This document shows, piece by piece, positions 53,605 to 61,972 of a stretch of DNA of 64,000 nt (positions within the stretch are counted from its first letter, which is position 1; every line of letters begins with the position of its first letter). The DNA is from Candidatus Krumholzibacteriota bacterium. Its GTDB lineage: Bacteria > Krumholzibacteriota > Krumholzibacteriia > JAJRXK01. The notes beneath the pieces are model-generated. The model made no database searches, was not told the origin of the DNA, and saw nothing but the letters and a program-made list of their open reading frames with translations. A program made the position numbers and the translations under genes. The stretch covers positions 62,001-126,000 of the forward strand of contig JAJDAC010000005.1 of NCBI GenBank assembly GCA_029262065.1. Direction: 5' to 3'.

Positions 53605-53933
53605 GATATCCTGACCCGCTATCGAGCATCGCTGCTTGCGCAGTTGCAGAAGCACCTTCGCCAACTGCTGAGCTATGACGCCAACAGCCTCGAAGTCCTG
53701 GGCGATGGCGGCTTCGATCGTCTGGTCGAAGACCTCCTCGACGATCCCACCAATGCCCCCAAGCGCGTCGCGGCCTACGAGGTCATCCGCGAACTGGGTG
53801 TCGGTGGCATGGGCACCGTCTACGAAGCGCGCCAGCAGAATCCCAATCGCAACGTGAGTACGAAAACGGCGCGACCGGGCAACAGCCATTCTTCGCCATG
53901 GAACTCATACAGGGAGAAGAACTCGACCGCTAG
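53605..53933 (+). pseudogene. Decayed Ser/Thr kinase fragment
   Basis: The first part reads LTRYRASLLAQLQKHLRQLL, then RVAAYEVIRELGVGGMGTVYEA, the opening of a Hanks kinase with its glycine loop. After NPNRNV (about 53855) the reading frame is lost and about the next 60 codons of a kinase are missing. In another frame the sequence resumes with GQQPFFAMELIQGEELDR and a stop at 53931. Compared with the kinase at 16866 (VYEAEQ...FFAMELVRGQTL) this is an internal deletion plus frameshift, and everything after the hinge is gone. It stands directly upstream of secreted cassette copy 2. No intact gene lies between 53434 and 54100. Confidence 0.8.
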
Positions 53934-54034
53934 CCAATGTAACCACATCACAGAAAGTTGCTGGACCGCACGGTGGGAGCGAATAATTGGGTCGGGTTCC
54001 TTCGGTGGGGTCGTGAACGCGGTTGCCCGATTGA

Positions 54035-54084
54035 GAGATTCACCCATCACAGATCACACTGTTCCTATATAATGATACGGACCC
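54035..54084 (+). promoter_or_regulatory. Conserved promoter of secreted cassette, copy 2
   Basis: TATAAT at 54068-54073, 33 nt before the ATG, inside a 22-nt block (54063-54084) identical to 8989-9010. A GAGATTC element at 54035 recurs in copy 1 at the same distance. The sequence between the two elements is not conserved. Confidence 0.7.
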
Positions 54085-54100
54085 GATCGAGGGGGAATCC

Positions 54101-55033
54101 ATGCAACGTACACGGTTTGTATTCGGCGCTCTGGTCCGGCTGCCCATGCTGGCCAGGCTAGCCATGCTGGTCCTGCTCACGTGTTTCCCGGGATTGACTC
54201 CATTGGCCGTCTCGGCCACGCCCTGCGCTCCCGCCACGCTGACGATCGACCTGGATAACCAGGGAGTTCCCGTCGTGCACGCGACCGGCGATCCGGTGTT
54301 GGCCTATGTGCTACAGGCAACTGGCGATCTCCTTGCGCCCTGGCTCACGTTGGCCCCTTTCACGGGTAGCCTCGACTACGTCGACCCCGACGCTCCGCTC
54401 CTGCCCGCGCGTTATTACCGCGCCGTTTGCGTGGAGTCGGGCGCCGTGCTTAGCCAGAACGCGGTGGGGTACGTGAAGGTGAAGCGGCTCGCGGGGCAAC
54501 GCGCAATGGCCATTGGCTGCCTGAATGCCCCCGGCGGTTTGCCACCCACGGTATCCCAACTCATCGGTGGGCTGGTCGAGGGACAGATTCCCCTGGGCAC
54601 GACGGTGCATGTGTGGAACGGCGTGCAGTTCGAGAGCGCGGTGCTGGGGGAGTCGGGGTGGATCAACGACCCCCTCGTGCTTCCCGGCTTTGGGTTCTGG
54701 ATCGACGTGGACGACGCCAACGATCCGCACGACATCTACATGATCGGCGAAGTCCCGACGCAGGAACTGATCGTGGTGTCCGACATTCAAGACGACCTTG
54801 TGGGCGTTCCGTATCCGGTCGACGTGGTGTGGGACGACACCGCGCTGGCCGGCATGGCGCCGTTCGGCTCCACCATGACCATCTGGAATGGAACGACGTT
54901 CGTGGACTACGTGAAATCGCCCATGGGTTGGAGCGGCAACCCGGTCACGCTGACCGCGGGCGAAGCCGTCTTCCTTTCCACCGGCGTGGAGCTCAATCTC
55001 AACACCTGTGCCAAGCCGTACGATTGGCCGTGA
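54101..55033 (+). CDS. Secreted protein of duplicated cassette, first gene (copy 2)
   Basis: 310 residues; ATG 54101 with GAGGGGGA upstream. Signal region MLARLAMLVLLTCFPG, cleavage probably near VSA-TP. Collinear with the protein at 9026: AYVLQATGDLLAPWLTL...PARYYRAV, SQNAVGYVKV, APGGLPPTVSQLIGG, TVHVWNGVQFESAV, GFGFWIDVDD, IGEVPTQELIVV, and the identical end CAKPYDWP (copy 1 CTKPYDWP). Two half-similar units around VWNGVQF and IWNGTTF are again visible. Strong conservation with many silent and conservative changes suggests both copies are under selection. Exported; function unknown. Confidence 0.85.
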   Translation: MQRTRFVFGALVRLPMLARLAMLVLLTCFPGLTPLAVSATPCAPATLTIDLDNQGVPVVHATGDPVLAYVLQATGDLLAPWLTLAPFTGSLDYVDPDAPLLPARYYRAVCVESGAVLSQNAVGYVKVKRLAGQRAMAIGCLNAPGGLPPTVSQLIGGLVEGQIPLGTTVHVWNGVQFESAVLGESGWINDPLVLPGFGFWIDVDDANDPHDIYMIGEVPTQELIVVSDIQDDLVGVPYPVDVVWDDTALAGMAPFGSTMTIWNGTTFVDYVKSPMGWSGNPVTLTAGEAVFLSTGVELNLNTCAKPYDWP

Positions 55034-55079
55034 TGCAGAAATCCGCGGCGGGCGAGCGCCCATGCGAAAGGCCTTGATC

Positions 55080-55901
55080 ATGCAAACACGCTTACGCACT
55101 TCGATCGCAGCCATCGTGCTCGCCGTTCTGTTCGTGCCTGCGGCCCAGGCGCGCGTAGAGCTGGTCTGGGGTGACGCCAACGGATTCACCATCGATGGCG
55201 TGAGTGTCTTCGATCACGGAACGTCGACGTTGTTGGCCCAGCTTATTCTTACACCGAGCCCGGCCGCGCCGCCCGATCCTACCGCCCCCGACGGCGTTGG
55301 AAGCGGAGACCAGCTACTGGCGTCGCACGTGCTGAACGTCGACGCCGCGAATCCCCAGGCGGCATTCCTTCAGAATCTGGCGACCGCCGTGGGCCCGCCG
55401 CTTGCGGGTGAGACGGTGTACCTGCGCGTGTTCGCGGGCACCAGCGTCGTCTTGGGCACCCGCTTCGCGGAGGCGGCCGTGGTGACGGTGCAGGACATCA
55501 CCGTACAACCGCCGCAGGCCGTGACCTTCACGGGATCGCCGCCCGCGGCTGGCTTCGGCGCGCCGCCGCAGGAGTTGAACCTGACCGTGACCAACCCCAC
55601 GACCAATCTGCCGACTGCGCGCACGGTGTGGTTGGGCGAGGCCAGGCCGAATCCGTTCAATCCTCGCACGACGCTATCGTTGCGGGTGCCGCCCGGCGGG
55701 GCGGAGGTAGTAGTGTCCGTATTCGATGCTCGCGGACGGCGAGTGGGCACGATGGCCAACGGCTGGTTTTCGGGCGGCGAACGAACGCTCGAGTGGCATG
55801 GCACCGACACGAACGGCCGACCGTTGCCGTCGGGGGTATACCGGGCCCGACTGCAAGCCGGCGATCACACCCAGGTGCGGGCGATGGTGTTGGTGCGCTG
55901 A
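55080..55901 (+). CDS. Secreted protein with FlgD/T9SS-like module, second cassette gene (copy 2)
   Basis: 273 residues, the same length as its copy at 9988. ATG 55080 has AAAGG about 10 nt upstream, 46 bp after the first cassette gene. Signal peptide ending PAAQA-RV. The start of the mature protein, VELVWGDANGFTIDGVSVFD, is identical to copy 1; differences gather in the middle (TPSPAAPPDPTAPDGVGSGD). The C-terminal module has ARPNPFNPRT, VSVFDARGRRVGTM, WHGTDTNGRPLPSGVYR and MVLVR. Convergent with the kinase at 55941; the two stop regions form an inverted repeat. Confidence 0.87.
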   Translation: MQTRLRTSIAAIVLAVLFVPAAQARVELVWGDANGFTIDGVSVFDHGTSTLLAQLILTPSPAAPPDPTAPDGVGSGDQLLASHVLNVDAANPQAAFLQNLATAVGPPLAGETVYLRVFAGTSVVLGTRFAEAAVVTVQDITVQPPQAVTFTGSPPAAGFGAPPQELNLTVTNPTTNLPTARTVWLGEARPNPFNPRTTLSLRVPPGGAEVVVSVFDARGRRVGTMANGWFSGGERTLEWHGTDTNGRPLPSGVYRARLQAGDHTQVRAMVLVR

Positions 55902-55947
55902 CCTGACGGAAACGCGGGCTTGGAAAGCACGCTCTGAACGTCAGCGC
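55895..55947. other. Inverted repeat joining two convergent stop codons
   Basis: GCGCTGAC (55895-55902) contains the TGA of the cassette gene, and GTCAGCGC (55940-55947) contains the complementary stop of the kinase. A 37-nt loop separates them. It may be a weak bidirectional terminator. Confidence 0.4.
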
Positions 55948-58586
55948 TTCCCCTGCCAGTTCACCACCAGCGTAATCGGGTACGCGGCGTTCCTGTCTTC
56001 CGGCATTCCGATCACGAACCGTGTTCCGTCGCTCGAGGAGTCCCACGACTCGTCGGCCACGGTGGGGAAGAGCACCTCCGGACGGTCAATCGTCACCAAC
56101 TCGTTCAGCGTGACTCTCGTCGCCGTGACGGAGCCGCCTCCGTCCATGCAGTAGATCTCAGTGCCCGCGGCGTTCCACCCCAGCAGCCATTCCGCGCCAT
56201 CGGTGGACAGCTGCCATTTGCCATCGGCGCTGGGGAAACGCGTGAGATACGCCTCATACGTTCCACTCTCGTTCGACAGGTAGGCCAGCCATTGGCCATC
56301 GGGTGAGAATTGTCCCCAGCCTTCGTCGTAATCGGTAGAGATGAACGATGATGCCTCTTTGGTCTCCAAAGAAAGAACCCAGAGGTCGTCGCGTCCCTCC
56401 GAATGGTTCATGGCGATATGCTTTCCATCGGACGACCACGACCAGGCCTCGTCGTTCGATTCGCTCGAGTAGAGAAGCTCCGCTTCCCCCGTCCCGTCGG
56501 CCGCACGGACATAGATGTCTCCCGGCCCGCCGCGGTTGGATTGAAAGGCGATGCGGCGGCCGTCGGGCGACCAGACCGGCGAGGATTCGTTCGATTCGGC
56601 AAAGGTCAGCCGGCTGCCCACGTTCCGTTCAACGTCGAACACCCATATGTCACCGTTGCCGGAGTCCTGGGGCTTTACGCTGACGGCGAGCCGCGTGTCG
56701 TCGGGAGATAGCCGGATGTAGCCGTAGCGGCCGACATCGCCAATGGTGCCCAGGACCGCGCCCTCTCGGTCGTACCACGAAAGCGCGGTGCTGGAGGGGC
56801 CGCCCTGTTGGAAGATAAGCGTTCCCGCGTTTGAAACCCCGAACGCGCCCGACCAATAGTTGGGCTGAGACAGGGCTTCTTCGCCCACGGGGAAGCCGTC
56901 CCCCGTCAGCTCGAGGCGAGCTGCATCGAAGGGTCTTGCCATCAGAAAACCATCGCGCACCCAGAAGATGTGCCCGAGCGCGTAGGCGGCGTTGGACGAG
57001 GTCTGCATGAGTTCGCGCGTATCGTCGGCGTCGATCGTTCCCACCCAAAGCGAGTTCACGTTATCTCCGTCGGCGGCGGAGTGGCTGGCGCGTACGTACA
57101 GATAGTTTCGGCCATCGGGTAGGAAGAACGGAAACCGATGCGTGCTTTCGCCGGAACGTTGTCGATCGAGTTTCGTGAGCGGAGACGACGAGCCGCCGCT
57201 CGCGGATACGCGGTGGAGAGAAGTGTTCGTGCTGGGAGCGAAAACAATGACGTCGTCGCTATTCCATGTACCGCCGCGGCCATCGGGTGCTTCCGTGATC
57301 GTCACCGGAGCGCCGCCGTCGATCGCCTGCTTCTTCAGGACGCCATCGACGAAGTACGCCAGGTATCGGCCATCGGGAGACCAGAACGGATAGCGCGCGC
57401 CCGCAGTACCGGCCAACACCTGGGCTTCGTCCGAATCCAGAGATCGCAGGTACAGCGTCGGCGATGTGCCTTGCGACCCGGCGCTGAAAGTGATTCTGCT
57501 TCCGTCGGGTGAGATGCTCAATGACCCACCGTACGCGCCGTATCCGTTGAACCGGGTTTCCCTGGGAGGAGTTATCGACGCCCGGACCTCTGGCCGTGCC
57601 GGTGCCTGTTTCGTAAGCGCAATCCAGCCGAGTGCTCCGGCGGCAACCACGGCGAGCGCGGCCACCGCCCACGCCACTCGCGCGCGGCCGCGTCCGGAGG
57701 CCACTGTCACGTGTTCGGAGGTTGTTGCTTCTATCTCGTCTGCCTCGTTTGACGACAGGGTAATGCGTGCCTCGCCGATGTCGCGCAACCGCAACTGCGG
57801 ATCCTTCTCGAAACAGCGAGTCAAAAGGCGCCGTACCTTCAGCGGCGTGGCCGCGGGAAGCCTTTCCAGATCAGGTGTGCGATGCAGGACCAGGGCCAGG
57901 GTGTCGGTGATCGTCTCACCGTGAAAGACATGATCGCCGGTAAGCATCTCGTACAGGATTACCCCGAACGACCAGATGTCGGTGCGCTTGTCGAGCGGCT
58001 TACCGCGAGCCTGTTCGGGGCTCATATAGGCGGCGGTTCCCAGGATCATGCCCGGCTGCGTGAAGGCCTGCGTGATGGTGGGCGAGCTGAGGATGTCGAC
58101 CTCTTCGGCGGGGTCGCCCGCGTAGGCCGAAGCCAGACCGAAATCGAGGATCTTCACTTTGTCACTACCCACCACGACATTGGCCGGCTTGAGATCCCGG
58201 TGGACGATGCCCTTGTCGTGCGCCTCTTCCAAGCCCGCCGCGATGCCGGCCGCGATCCGGAACGCGTCCTCCATGGGCAGGGGACCCTGCTGCATCAGGT
58301 CGGACAGATCCTGCCCCTCGGCCACTTCCATGATAAGGAAGGACCCGCTCTGGGACTGCTCCAGACCGTAGAGTACGGCAATGTTGGGGTGATTCAACGA
58401 AGCCAGCACCTTGGCTTCGCGTTGGAATCGGGCCATTCGCTCGGGGTCGTTGGCCACGTCGGCTGTGAGCATCTTGAGGGCGACCTCGCGACCCAACTTG
58501 AGGTCGCGAGCACGGTAGACCTCGCCCATGCCGCCAGCGCCCAGCTTGTCCAGAATCTCGTAGTTGTTGAGGGTCTTGCCGATCAA
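55941..58586 (-). CDS. Ser/Thr protein kinase with TM segment and TolB/WD40-like propeller
   Basis: 881 residues if started at TTG 58586, which encodes LIGKTLNNYEI and has AGGAA 6 nt upstream; an ATG two codons earlier is too close to that site. Kinase motifs [25 protein letters not shown] and LDFGLA are intact. Membrane span VAWAVAALAVVAAGALGWIAL near residue 320. The C-terminal propeller contains SISPDGSRITFS, FWSPDGRYLAYF, VWSPDGRRIAFQ, WSSDGKHIAM and FSPDGQWLAYL, the TolB/PD40 pattern. Same architecture as the kinases at 1, 5801 and 26064. Convergent with secreted cassette copy 2. Substrate unknown. Confidence 0.92.
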   Translation of the reverse strand: MIGKTLNNYEILDKLGAGGMGEVYRARDLKLGREVALKMLTADVANDPERMARFQREAKVLASLNHPNIAVLYGLEQSQSGSFLIMEVAEGQDLSDLMQQGPLPMEDAFRIAAGIAAGLEEAHDKGIVHRDLKPANVVVGSDKVKILDFGLASAYAGDPAEEVDILSSPTITQAFTQPGMILGTAAYMSPEQARGKPLDKRTDIWSFGVILYEMLTGDHVFHGETITDTLALVLHRTPDLERLPAATPLKVRRLLTRCFEKDPQLRLRDIGEARITLSSNEADEIEATTSEHVTVASGRGRARVAWAVAALAVVAAGALGWIALTKQAPARPEVRASITPPRETRFNGYGAYGGSLSISPDGSRITFSAGSQGTSPTLYLRSLDSDEAQVLAGTAGARYPFWSPDGRYLAYFVDGVLKKQAIDGGAPVTITEAPDGRGGTWNSDDVIVFAPSTNTSLHRVSASGGSSSPLTKLDRQRSGESTHRFPFFLPDGRNYLYVRASHSAADGDNVNSLWVGTIDADDTRELMQTSSNAAYALGHIFWVRDGFLMARPFDAARLELTGDGFPVGEEALSQPNYWSGAFGVSNAGTLIFQQGGPSSTALSWYDREGAVLGTIGDVGRYGYIRLSPDDTRLAVSVKPQDSGNGDIWVFDVERNVGSRLTFAESNESSPVWSPDGRRIAFQSNRGGPGDIYVRAADGTGEAELLYSSESNDEAWSWSSDGKHIAMNHSEGRDDLWVLSLETKEASSFISTDYDEGWGQFSPDGQWLAYLSNESGTYEAYLTRFPSADGKWQLSTDGAEWLLGWNAAGTEIYCMDGGGSVTATRVTLNELVTIDRPEVLFPTVADESWDSSSDGTRFVIGMPEDRNAAYPITLVVNWQGKR

Positions 58587-58700
58587 ATGCATTTCCTGGG
58601 GTAGTGTGTCGGAGCACACTACCGGCCAAAGGGCGCGAGGTCAAATTGGGTGCGCGGGCTCCGTAGCAGAGGCCGCGTAGAAGTGGCCGTGAGGACAACT

Positions 58701-60182
58701 TCAACGGGAGCGCGCCATTTGGACCGGCGGAGTCGAAGTATCCTCGTCGCGGTCACCCATGAACCATGCGCCGGCCGACAGACGTTCGTACTGCAGCAGG
58801 GTCTCGCCCGGGGTCGGCGCCGAAACCATACCCACCGGTTCCACGCGAATGCGGATAGGCTCGATACTCCCCGACGCCGTTCGCAGATTTCCGACGGCGT
58901 CGTAGGAATACGTGTCGGAGTTGAACTTGAACGCGCCAAGGACCAGGCCCGACAACGCGGCGTTGGGCAGGGGCCACGCGGGTTGACCGTTGGCCAGCGT
59001 CATGTTCGCAACGACTCCACCGCGACGGATGATCGACAGACGGTATCCATCGCCCGAAGGATAGTCGCCGGCCACGCGCAGCCCGTTGGGATCCCAGCCC
59101 ACGCTCAGGTTGATGATGAGCGACTCGGCCTTGGAGTTGGCCGTCTTGTAACCCGCTTCGACACCCGAAATCTCGACCATGAACGACTGGCCAGGTGTGT
59201 CCAGCGCCACTCCGTGCAAACGCACCACGTCGGTGTCATCCCATAGGCCCTCCACCGTCATGCCAGGGGCGACGCCGTAGGTTCCGATCAAGCCACCCGA
59301 TCCCGGGAGAGCCAGAACGGAACCGCACGTTCCACGGACGGCCTTGCCGTTGTGCACGAAACTGCTGCCGGTCATTTCAACTTCGGACACCGATGATCCA
59401 GGGGCACGGGCGAACATGAAGTCCTGCGACCAGGTAAGATTGTCTACGGACATGGGCCAGGTAACGCCGATTTCGTCGACCTGCACCCAGCTTCCGTCGG
59501 GAAGCTCCACTGCGATCGACGACTCGAATTCGATTTGCGTACGAATGCCGGAGGCGCCGGCGCTTGCGCCGGTAAACGCGGCGACGCTGGTTCCCGTGAG
59601 CACAGGCGTTCCCTGCAGGGCCACGGCGGCTTGGGGCGAGTTGAATGATTGCGTTCCCACGATCAAACCGTTTTCCAGGAGCTCGAGCTGCACACCGTCG
59701 CTCGGCGACTGCGATCCGTCGAGGCGAAGGACGATCTCGCTGTCGCGCAATTTCAGGCGCTGCCACAAGATGAAGTCAGAGCCGTCGACGAAGCCTTGCA
59801 CCGTCCAGTCGATGTCGGTGGTCAGGGGCGACAGCGTACGGAATTGGTTGGCTGCTCCGTCGGTCTCTGAAAGATCGATGCAGACGCCGTCCAGACCGCT
59901 GCTACCGATGGCGGCAATGACCAAGGCCCCCTGGCAGCTCGCGTACAACAGCGCGTTGCCCATGGGAACGTGGCGGATACCCGAGTAGAGAGTGGTGGCG
60001 CCCATCTTGGGCGCGGCCGCGGGGTCACCGGCGCCCTGCTGGTGTTCGGCGGAACTGTCCAGATACGTGGTCTGGGGCTCGACCAGATCACAGCCGCCCA
60101 GCGCGAAAATCGCGAATAGAAGGGCCAGGCTCGAGTTCAGGGCGGTCTTGGCGGCTTTGGGGAGGTGGATCGGGTTGAGCAT
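58701..60182 (-). CDS. Lipoprotein of unknown function
   Basis: 493 residues from ATG 60182; GGAG lies 5 nt upstream, while the GTG two codons earlier would be too close to it. Lipoprotein signal LNSSLALLFAIFALGGC. The body is beta-rich: GIRHVPMGNALLYASCQGAL, DIDWTVQGFVDGSDFILWQR, VQLELLENGLIVGTQSF. It has four Cys after the lipid Cys, possibly paired. The C-terminal part (FKFNSDTYSYDAVGNLRTAS) has no known motif. I recognise no family. Same strand as the kinase at 55941, 115 bp away. Confidence 0.75.
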   Translation of the reverse strand: MLNPIHLPKAAKTALNSSLALLFAIFALGGCDLVEPQTTYLDSSAEHQQGAGDPAAAPKMGATTLYSGIRHVPMGNALLYASCQGALVIAAIGSSGLDGVCIDLSETDGAANQFRTLSPLTTDIDWTVQGFVDGSDFILWQRLKLRDSEIVLRLDGSQSPSDGVQLELLENGLIVGTQSFNSPQAAVALQGTPVLTGTSVAAFTGASAGASGIRTQIEFESSIAVELPDGSWVQVDEIGVTWPMSVDNLTWSQDFMFARAPGSSVSEVEMTGSSFVHNGKAVRGTCGSVLALPGSGGLIGTYGVAPGMTVEGLWDDTDVVRLHGVALDTPGQSFMVEISGVEAGYKTANSKAESLIINLSVGWDPNGLRVAGDYPSGDGYRLSIIRRGGVVANMTLANGQPAWPLPNAALSGLVLGAFKFNSDTYSYDAVGNLRTASGSIEPIRIRVEPVGMVSAPTPGETLLQYERLSAGAWFMGDRDEDTSTPPVQMARSR

Positions 60183-60389
60183 TGGCACTCCAGTTCGGGT
60201 TCGCGGGCTTGATTGCTGCCTCTATGAATCTGAACGCTGGGAGATGGCCAACCGCACACGCCTTTTCCGGTTACCGCCCCGTTTGGCTTTGAGGTGGATC
60301 AGCCGAAATCGACGTGGCCGGATTCCCCCCGGTTCCACGCGTATACGGCCAAGAGAGGTTCATGCCCCAATCAACCCGCAGAGAAACCC

Positions 60390-61961
60390 ATGTCCAACTA
60401 CGACTTCAGCCGCTACCCGGCTACTCTGGCGCTCCTACTGATCCTATCCACGTGCAACCTGAACCAGGCCCACGCCGGTCCCTGGACGACCCGCGTCATC
60501 GACGACTTCGAGTCGGGTTCTTTTGCGCCGTGGTCGCCCATGAACTGGGTGCAAACCGGGCTACCGCTCGAAAGCTGCTGGGCCAGTCGTCGCGAAATCA
60601 CGGTCAACAATACGCGGCCCATCGTGGCCGAGTTGGCGGGCTCCAATTTTGACGACGAGTTGGAAATAGATTTCGAGAGTGGCCCGCCACCGGACCTGCC
60701 CGACACCATGCAGGAAGTGCTGCGCCTGGAGTACCTGTTCGGAACCACGCGAGATCTCACGGGAGGTGGCGCGTACGACCGGATCCGAATTCGCCTGGAA
60801 AACGTCTTCGCAGTCAGGTTCCGTGTAGAGATCGGCTTGAAGGCGAACACCTATCCCGATGTGGTGTTCCGGGGACAGGGGTGGTTCGGCGTAACCGCGC
60901 CACCTCGCGACGTCGACTACGAATTCCTGTTGAGCGAATACTTTCCCGCGATCAATCCTACCTACGTGGAGGCCATCACGGTCACCGTGCAAACGGAAAC
61001 GTTCAACAGCGGTGGATTCCGCGTGGCGCACATCGACCTGGCGGGCCCCGTTGTGGCGGGGCAGGTGGAGAACCCCGACGGCGGCACCCCCACGGCTTCC
61101 ATCCATAACGCGACGTACTTCGAGGAGTGGAGCTGGCCCGACCTGCCTGGTCCCGGCCCGGTTACCGCGATGCTCAACGTAGAGTTGGTCGAAGACGATC
61201 AGACCGCCGGCGGCGAATACCCGGGTTGGATCTCGTGGGGCGACGACGGCGAGACCGATCCGTTCGTGCCGGGAAACCTGAGCCACGCGAGCCTTGCCGC
61301 CGACGCGATCAACCCCTACCCCGACGGCAGGTTTGAGTTCAACTTTCGATGGGCCGATGAGGGGACGGGTCTGCGGATGTTCTACCCTCCCGATCCGATC
61401 AAGATCCTCAGCAGTACCAGTGTAGTGCTGCGCGTGAATTCGCATCATCTGAACTTCGGTTCGGGTCGCGAAACACAACTCATCCACACCGTGCGTCTGG
61501 ATATCCCCGAAGGATCCCCGCTGATCTTTTCGGATGTGTATGAGCTGTACAACGCGGACGACGAGTTCTCACTGCACTTTGAAGTTGTCAACATCGACTC
61601 CTCCGTGCCAGCCGGACCGCCGGTATTCATGATGGCCCACACGGCCGATGCAGGACCCTATGATGTGTCGACGGACGCGCCGCAATGGACGGCCGCCGAT
61701 GGACCGACGCTCACGGCGACGCCGAGCGTTACCGACGGGCGTACGCGCATTGCATTGAGTCAGCCGCTGGCGTTTGCGTCGACGGTGCAGGTGTTTGACC
61801 TGCGGGGACGGCTGGTACGGCGCATCGCGCTTGCGGCCGGGCGGGAGCAGGTTGTGTGGAGTGGGCGCGATGATTCCGGGCAGCGGTTGGCGTCGGGGGT
61901 CTATTTTGCGCGGGTTGAGGGCGCGCCTTCGCCCGCGGAGAAGATCACTCTCCTGCGCTGA
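60390..61961 (+). CDS. Secreted protein with FlgD-like C-terminal module
   Basis: 523 residues from ATG 60390, which starts a signal peptide (TLALLLILSTCNLNQAHA). The mature protein begins with TRVIDDFESGSFAPWSPMNW, the opening of a carbohydrate-binding-like jelly-roll domain common in secreted proteins, and continues with a second beta region (YPGWISWGDDGETDPFVPGN). The last 80 residues are a FlgD/T9SS-like module lacking the NPFNP motif: FASTVQVFDLRGRLVRRIAL, WSGRDDSGQRLASGVYFARV and ITLLR. Ribosome site weak (AGAGAAA). Convergent with the last gene, 11 bp apart. Confidence 0.78.
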   Translation: MSNYDFSRYPATLALLLILSTCNLNQAHAGPWTTRVIDDFESGSFAPWSPMNWVQTGLPLESCWASRREITVNNTRPIVAELAGSNFDDELEIDFESGPPPDLPDTMQEVLRLEYLFGTTRDLTGGGAYDRIRIRLENVFAVRFRVEIGLKANTYPDVVFRGQGWFGVTAPPRDVDYEFLLSEYFPAINPTYVEAITVTVQTETFNSGGFRVAHIDLAGPVVAGQVENPDGGTPTASIHNATYFEEWSWPDLPGPGPVTAMLNVELVEDDQTAGGEYPGWISWGDDGETDPFVPGNLSHASLAADAINPYPDGRFEFNFRWADEGTGLRMFYPPDPIKILSSTSVVLRVNSHHLNFGSGRETQLIHTVRLDIPEGSPLIFSDVYELYNADDEFSLHFEVVNIDSSVPAGPPVFMMAHTADAGPYDVSTDAPQWTAADGPTLTATPSVTDGRTRIALSQPLAFASTVQVFDLRGRLVRRIALAAGREQVVWSGRDDSGQRLASGVYFARVEGAPSPAEKITLLR

Positions 61962-61972
61962 CGCGAAGCGTA

